Part shown: positions 58,396-64,000 of the stretch, one piece after another
Layout: each line of letters begins with the position of its first letter
Position numbering within the stretch: the first letter of the stretch is position 1
Assembly: GCF_024763615.1 (NCBI RefSeq)
Contig: NC_077223.1
Coordinates: 12,772,001-12,836,000 of the forward strand
Origin: Phlebotomus papatasi
Lineage: Eukaryota > Arthropoda > Insecta > Diptera > Psychodidae
DNA: 64,000 nucleotides
Direction: 5' to 3'
Notes under the pieces: model-generated
The model's database searches: none
Told to the model about the DNA's origin: nothing
The model's input: the letters and a program-made list of their open reading frames with translations, nothing else
Position numbers and translations under genes: made by a program

Positions 58396-58533
58396 GGGCC
58401 CCTACACATTGGGAGCAATTTTCATCAAAAATTGCATTTTTGACAGAATTTTGACATTTCTGTCTAGACCAGCTGCAATTTTCTTCAGAAAAAGCAATTT
58501 TTGACGAGAATTTCTCCCAATGTGTAGAGACCA
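58396..58533. mobile_element. 138-bp foldback with TAA on both sides
   Basis: GGGCCCCTACACATTGGGA and TCCCAATGTGTAGAGACCA are inverted; TAA lies outside both ends. A three-base TAA duplication again suggests a Harbinger-like MITE. Confidence 0.65.
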
Positions 58534-58693
58534 TAAAATTTTTAAGGAAACACTTTTAAGAATAGTCTTATAGATGGCTACCAAAATGGAACCGCATGAT
58601 TACGAGGTATAATTTTAGGTCATATAGAAGTCATTATAAAACGTATTTAAAGCTACGTCAGCAGAATGACCAAAATCGTGTGATTTCAACTAA

Positions 58694-58785
58694 GGGCAGA
58701 ATCACATTGACAATGAAATGCTCACCGTATTTCGTTAATTTACGCATTTTCATTGCAATTCTTACGCAAATTCTCGATTACCGTC
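58694..58785. mobile_element. truncated copy of the Harbinger-like MITE at 20035
   Basis: Starts TAA plus GGGCAGAATCACATTGAC and follows the left arm of 20035-20485 to ATTACCGTC, lacking the GTCACCGTCAAAGCCC part; the right half is absent. Confidence 0.75.
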
Positions 58786-59725
58786 AGGGGTGGGCGAATT
58801 TTTTACATTTTACATAATTTTTAACATAGTAAGAAAAGCTTTTAAAATGTGCTACATTTTAAACATGTAAAGTTAAAATGTAAAAAATATAAAATTGATT
58901 GATATCCATCAAATATCAAGTTCAATATTTTTTAGTTTTTACTCAATCAAAAATTTCGCTGTAAACAGTAAAATATTTTTCGGCTTTTTGCTGTAAATCT
59001 TGTCGTCTAAAATTCATGATGGAACTTACTGGCAATCCCAATTCAAATTTTCTACTACCCGGTTGAATCAATATAATAATAACCATCTATACAATTAATA
59101 ATTTTTGAACTTCTATATCTACATGCTCACGAAGTTTTCCAATTCTGTGGTTTCTGTTAATCATCAATATTGTAAAAATAATTGACATTAAGATTTACTT
59201 CCTGCTCTCTTCATAACGATAATTTTTTTGATTGTTTTTGATTATATCGATCTTTAATAAAATCTGCACAGAATCCGAGTAAAAACGATCTAAATGGAAG
59301 CTGTGCACATTTTATATTCAATTTTAACCGTTGTGTGCTGAAACTGTGCGGCCTTTATTTGCAATTTCAACCTTTTCGTGTTGAAACTATGAGTGCATTA
59401 GATACACGTGAAATCATTTTAAGCTTAAATTGCGCGGGATTTGAACATAATATTAACCGTTTTTAAAAAAAAAAAATTAAAAGTTTTATTTTTTAGATTT
59501 CAAAAATTGATTGATCAATCATACAATTTCCATATATGCGAATAGTGGAAAAATTGTATTTTTATGTCTCATTGTTTTACATGTTTACTAACAATATTCC
59601 GAGAATTTTTATTTTGTATTTGTCCATAATATACATTTTGACTGTATCAGACCAGTACCGTAATTATCTAGCTTGAGCGTTAACTAACTGAAACTTTGAC
59701 TTATGCTCAATTTTGCATATTCAAT
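58786..59725. other. non-coding DNA with a TACATTTTA palindrome
   Basis: 58800-58885 is self-complementary (TTTTTACATTTTAC...GTAAAATGTAAAAA-like words). No gene. Confidence 0.4.
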
Positions 59726-59980
59726 CAATGAGAAAAAAACGGGGATACGATTAACTTTTTTTCCTCATAACTTTAACACTTTTTATGTGTAAAAATATAT
59801 CAACATTTTCTAATGTTAATTTTACACCATTTTAAGGGTAAAATTAACATAGAAAAGGGTAATTTTAACCCTTAATACACCTAAAAAGCATAATATTTAC
59901 ACCGATTTCGGATCAATATTGCAGGGTAAAATTAACATTTCCGGAATGTTATTTTAACTTTTTCGGATTTCTCTTCAGTG
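59726..59980 (-). mobile_element. MITE, family shared with 62948-63197 (opposite orientation)
   Basis: Its reverse complement matches 62948-63197 along most of its length: CACTGA/TCAGTG-type ends, AAAAAGTTAAAATAACATTC, GGTGTAAA.ATTATGCTTTT. No clear target duplication. Confidence 0.75.
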
Positions 59981-61610
59981 ATGATCCCTGACGAATTTGT
60001 CTTCTCATTTTCATCACAAATAGCTCTTCTAACATTAAAATATCGCTCATCAACAACTTACAATTAAATTAGTAATTTGGGTAGACTAAAAGAGACATTT
60101 CCCAAAAGTCTATGCTTTCAATCAATTACAATCTCAAAATGGAATTAAGTCGTAGCTCGGTGGGGAGTTTAAAATGAAAGGTTCCACTGAGGTAAAATGA
60201 AATTCTGTTAGATGCTCAATTTTCCATTATTCTTCGACAGGTGTATGATTTTGCCATTGATCTTTTGCCACAGACCTTCCTCTCAGTCATTATACGAAAT
60301 ATATTTTTGGGGTAGAAGCGAGAAGAATTTCACCCCAAAATATGTAATTTTCTTACCATGGAAAAAGCTCCAGCCGTGTTGAGAGGATGTTAGAGAGACT
60401 TTTAATTGGCACATTATAATGTCAAATGCACACATGGCTGAAGGTAGGTGGAAACTTTTTAGGCGGATGGAAAATTCACGGCTACATGGTGAGAGGTAGC
60501 AGGAACAGAAATAAAATGTTGAAAGCCCTCCAAAAATACCAGGCTAAAGTTGATAAATTCAATTGAAAGTTAATCGGTGGAGAGCTTTGATTGAATTAAT
60601 ATCGCTGAATTTAGCCTATGTACCACACAGCACTACCGCGGATGATTGTTCAAATTCGAAAACTAGGCCACATAGAGCTTAAATTTAACTCTTTTACCAA
60701 TTCTAAATACAATTTTTTTTCAGCGAATGGTTCATTGAACAAGTTATGGAACTTTATATGCCAAATATAAATGTAAATATGATATAAATATTAATATTAT
60801 AATGTAGCTTTTGTCGAATGAAATGTATATTGAAAAAGAGAAAAATAATAATTGTGAGTTATGTACATCAATCAGCAATACAATACATTATGAATATTAC
60901 AAAGAGGCGTTCATGCGAATTGAATTTCATTAATTACATCAAAAGGCATTAATTGCAATCTGAACGTAAGAATTTTAAATAAACAATAAAGCTGATATGC
61001 AATAATGCTAGCTTAAAGGCTTTAGTATTAAAATATTAACAAGGTTTTTGAGAATTTAGAAGAAAAAATTTAAGCAAGACAGATTGCTTCTCTCAAGTAT
61101 GTTTTTAATATATTTTATAGTGCTACTTGAAGTTTTATTTTTAACATAACTGCAACACATGTTATGTGTACACCATAAAACTTAATCTCATCTACTCACT
61201 CAAGTATCAAGCATATGTTCATAAAGCAGTATCAATTTTAGAAAGAGAAGCACTAACGCCTTTACTAACTACCCAAGTAGCAAAACCCGACCGCAAACAA
61301 AGTTACAGTTAAAAATCACCGGTTACATATGTTAACACCAAAGTTACAACCAATTATTCAATGATGATATCAAATTATTAAAGTATTAAAACCTTAGTCA
61401 TTCTAGTGACATAGCGATAGAGACGTTTAATTGACGTTTCCATGACCTAATTTTTTACGTTAGTCAAGTAATGACACTTGGTGTAATTGTGTATTAAAAC
61501 CACGTCCCCTACTAAATCCGGATTAAAGTGTGAAGAGAAAATCACGAAAACCCATTTTAACTCAAAAATAGATGACGTTCTCTTATATAGGCTTCAGACC
61601 TAGGGTTTAA
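59981..61610. other. non-coding DNA
   Basis: No gene or repeat recognised. Confidence 0.4.
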
Positions 61611-61831
61611 CTCTTTCGCGTCCATAGGGTAATGTCATGACTCGGGGAAAAAAGTTTTTTTTGGGTATTTACATTAATTGAAATCTATCTGTTCGTGCAC
61701 GACATCATAATAGAAGGATGTAAGATTCTTGGCTCATTTTCTCAAGACTCCAGTTAGATTTCAATTAATGTAAATAGCCAAAAAGAAACTTTTTTCCCCG
61801 GGTCATATATGACCCTATGGACGCGAAAGAG
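61611..61831. mobile_element. piggyBac-type MITE with TTAA duplication
   Basis: TTAA at 61607-61610 and 61832-61835 flanks inverted repeats of about 80 bp that start CTCTTTCGCGTCCATAGGGT. TTAA duplications and CYCTTT ends are typical of piggyBac. 221 bp, no ORF. Confidence 0.85.
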
Positions 61832-62036
61832 TTAACCATATGACCGTAAGGGTTGCGTAAAGGTTAGTCGTCCAATGGGCTAAAGCTGTTAATAAGCTGC
61901 TTGGATTTCGTTGGTGCGTGTGGAACACATCCCCTCATCTGGTTTTTGAAGAATTTCAATGATCTGAATGATTTGAATATTAGTTTCTGTCTCGTTTCTT
62001 TTCTTTTTTTCTTTTTTTTCTTACACTGATGCATTA

Positions 62037-62265
62037 GGGTGAAAGGAGCACCTATTGGCACTTTAAGAGCTCGTATCAGGACCTATTGACAAACTACTCT
62101 GTACCATTTGGAATACGAAATTCGTACACTTATCTTTGTCGAAAAACGTATATTAATGAAAAAAGGCCATATTACCTTCATTTTATTTGATACATTAAAT
62201 AAATTTCAATATTTCTACAAAAGTGTCAATAGGGGTTCCCTGACGAAGAGGTGTTCATTCGACCC
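62037..62265. mobile_element. TA-flanked MITE, GGGTGAAAGGAGCACC type
   Basis: Left GGGTGAAAGGAGCACC and TATTGGCACTTT; right AAGTGTCAATA...GAGGTGTTCATTCGACCC. Imperfect inverted repeats beside TA. Confidence 0.65.
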
Positions 62266-62877
62266 TATTTTATTGCACAGTAGCCAAACAGCTATTACAG
62301 CTAGGCTCTCAGTTTTTCCATTATGACACTCATTGGACAGACTCACAAGTACAAATTACGAAATATTGTAAAAGTGCCTGACAAACATACAACCTGCGAA
62401 ATGGTTCTTTATCGTTTTACCCAGGAGGTTGGTCATCAACACTAGAACAGCGATAACCGCAAGGTAAGGTGGGTGAGTCACGTGTAATTGTCAAATGAAG
62501 AAATAAATACAATACAAATACAAATAAAGACAATTCTCCCTCGAGGGACGAATTGGTGGTTCGGTCCTGATATTAATTTAGGGTACATACCTATCTCTCG
62601 AATTCGTTTAATTATCTTCTTTATGTAATTATTTTCAAACCTTTGATATAGTCTTTTAATTTCTTTTGGTTTAATTCAATTAAATAGCGAAATTCTTACT
62701 ATTTTGATTTGAAAAATATTTTTCTGCCCATTAAGTAAATCCATTTTCGCATTTTTGCTACTTCTTTGACCTCATCTTAAAATCCACTGGATCGATTTCA
62801 ATGTTTATTGAGATTCAATGTTTATTGTAAAACCTACACCAGAGGTTCTATTGTTATACAGATATGTTACACATATA
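62266..62877. other. non-coding DNA
   Basis: Contains the 62405-62460 relative of 52500-52560; no gene. Confidence 0.4.
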
Positions 62878-63630
62878 CAGTGGCGGCCAAAATAATAGAA
62901 TCAGCTCCGCAAAGACCATTATATTACCTTTAGCATTTTTGTTTATTCACTGAGAGAAATCCGAAAAAGTTAAAATAACATTCCGGAAATGTTTATTTCA
63001 CCCTACAGTATTCATTTGAAATCGGTGTAAACATTATGCTTTTTAGGTGTATTAGGGGTAAAATTACCCTTTTTCATGTTAATTTTACCCTTAAAAGGTG
63101 TAAAATTAACATTGAAAAATGATATATTTTTACACCTAAAAAGTGTTGAAGTTATGAGGAAAGAAAGTTAATCGCATCCCCATTTTTTTTCTCAGTGTTC
63201 CAATTCTTTGAAATAATTTTGATATAGAAATATTCAAATAATTACCTTACGTCAAATAAGTATTGTTTTGGCCGCTAGAGTTCTCTATTTTCCACAGAAT
63301 ACATGAATGGTGAAAATTGGTTTGAACAACACGATAAGACCACTTTTATTTAAATTAAAGAATGTGGTCTATAAATCGAATAAGTTTAAATAAAGCCATA
63401 TTTAGAAACCATAATGACAGTTTTACAATTTTTTTGGCCAAATTGAATTTCACTATTGACGTATTCTGTGTAAAATAGAGACCTCTAGCGGCCAAAACAA
63501 CACTTATTCTACGATTCTAATAATTTGAAGATTTCTACTTCAGAATTATATCAATAAATTGGTAAAAAATACAGAATTAAAAAGAATATATAAGCTTTGC
63601 AAAGTGATTTCATTATTTTGGCCGCCACTG
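62878..63630. mobile_element. Tc1/mariner-like non-autonomous element with nested repeats
   Basis: Ends CAGTGGCGGCCAAAATAAT and ATTATTTTGGCCGCCACTG, flanked by TA. Inside lie the MITE 62948-63197 and a second inverted pair (63255-63302 and 63461-63508) containing TTTTGGCCGCTAGAG. 753 bp without transposase. Confidence 0.82.
62948..63197 (+). mobile_element. MITE nested inside 62878-63630
   Basis: CACTGAGAGAAATCCG to TTTTCTCAGTG; same family as 59726-59980 in reverse orientation. The repeat elsewhere supports that it is a separate insertion. Confidence 0.75.
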
Positions 63631-64000
63631 TATGTCTAAAAGACATAGAAAATTAAAAAAAAACATAGTTTATATGAACATTAAATAGAAAATGTCAAGG
63701 TTGTCAAGGTTGTCAAAATTGTCAAGGATCCCTTGTTCAACAACAAATTTTTATTGGCCAACGATTTGGTCTGTTAAAAATAGCGACAAAATTTTTGGTA
63801 ATAGATGGCGCTTGTGAGGATTAAGCCATGCTTTTTGGATCTTTTTTTCTATGTGATTGAATTTGAGGTGAAAAAGAGCAGAATTAAATGTAAAAAGTGA
63901 AGGAATGTTTGAGTTAATTTAACATGGTCCTTGGTTAGGACCTTGGCCAATAAATTTTATTTTACAGCAAGAGATCTGAGACTGATATTCCAAACTGAGC
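63631..64000. other. non-coding DNA at the right edge
   Basis: AT-rich, with a short TTGTCAAGG(T/A) repeat near 63695-63728. Nothing else recognised. Confidence 0.4.

Overview
The window is eukaryotic, AT-rich, and almost certainly from an arthropod genome, most plausibly an insect. The reasons are intact BEL/Pao and Ty3/gypsy LTR retrotransposons, insect-type LINE remnants, pogo/Tigger-like and piggyBac-like miniature elements, and many TA-flanked foldback MITEs. The species cannot be named from sequence alone. I found no host protein-coding gene, rRNA, true tRNA gene or CRISPR array. The window reads as a long intergenic region or intron filled by layers of transposable elements.

Layout. 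1-2003: a 51-bp tandem repeat, a tRNA-headed SINE with 15-bp target duplications, a Mutator-like foldback with 9-bp duplications, and a decayed reverse-transcriptase-element fragment. 2004-9884: a complete, apparently intact BEL/Pao element of 7.9 kb. It has a single 1855-residue Gag-Pol ORF, 1.1-kb LTRs that differ only in the length of one poly(A) run, and a 5-bp target duplication (CCCAA). Each LTR carries eight full copies and one partial copy of a 72-bp repeat containing the E-box CACGTG. 9885-11398: non-coding DNA with one long hairpin. 11399-17303: a complete Ty3/gypsy element on the minus strand with 320-bp LTRs differing at one base and a 4-bp duplication (TTAT). Its gag and pol lie in different frames, separated by a sequence with all the marks of a 154-bp intron. 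Splicing would fuse Gag in frame to zinc knuckle-protease-RT-RNase H-integrase.

17304-64000: no intact genes. This part holds MITEs, several as pairs that confirm each other; a pogo-like element invaded by a Harbinger-like palindrome (a second copy at 29 kb preserves the empty site); two LINE fragments; four or five short, same-strand relics resembling BEL zinc-knuckle coding sequence (24-34 kb); a tandem pair of foldbacks (38-39 kb); an old degenerate repeat field (54-57 kb); and a piggyBac-type MITE (61.6 kb).

How the parts work together: the two LTR elements each encode the full set for their own copying (capsid, protease, RT, RNase H, integrase) and look recent. The MITEs have no proteins and would have depended on transposases encoded elsewhere. 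The most interesting single observation is the predicted splicing-dependent Gag-Pol of the gypsy element, followed by the E-box minisatellite in the BEL LTRs.
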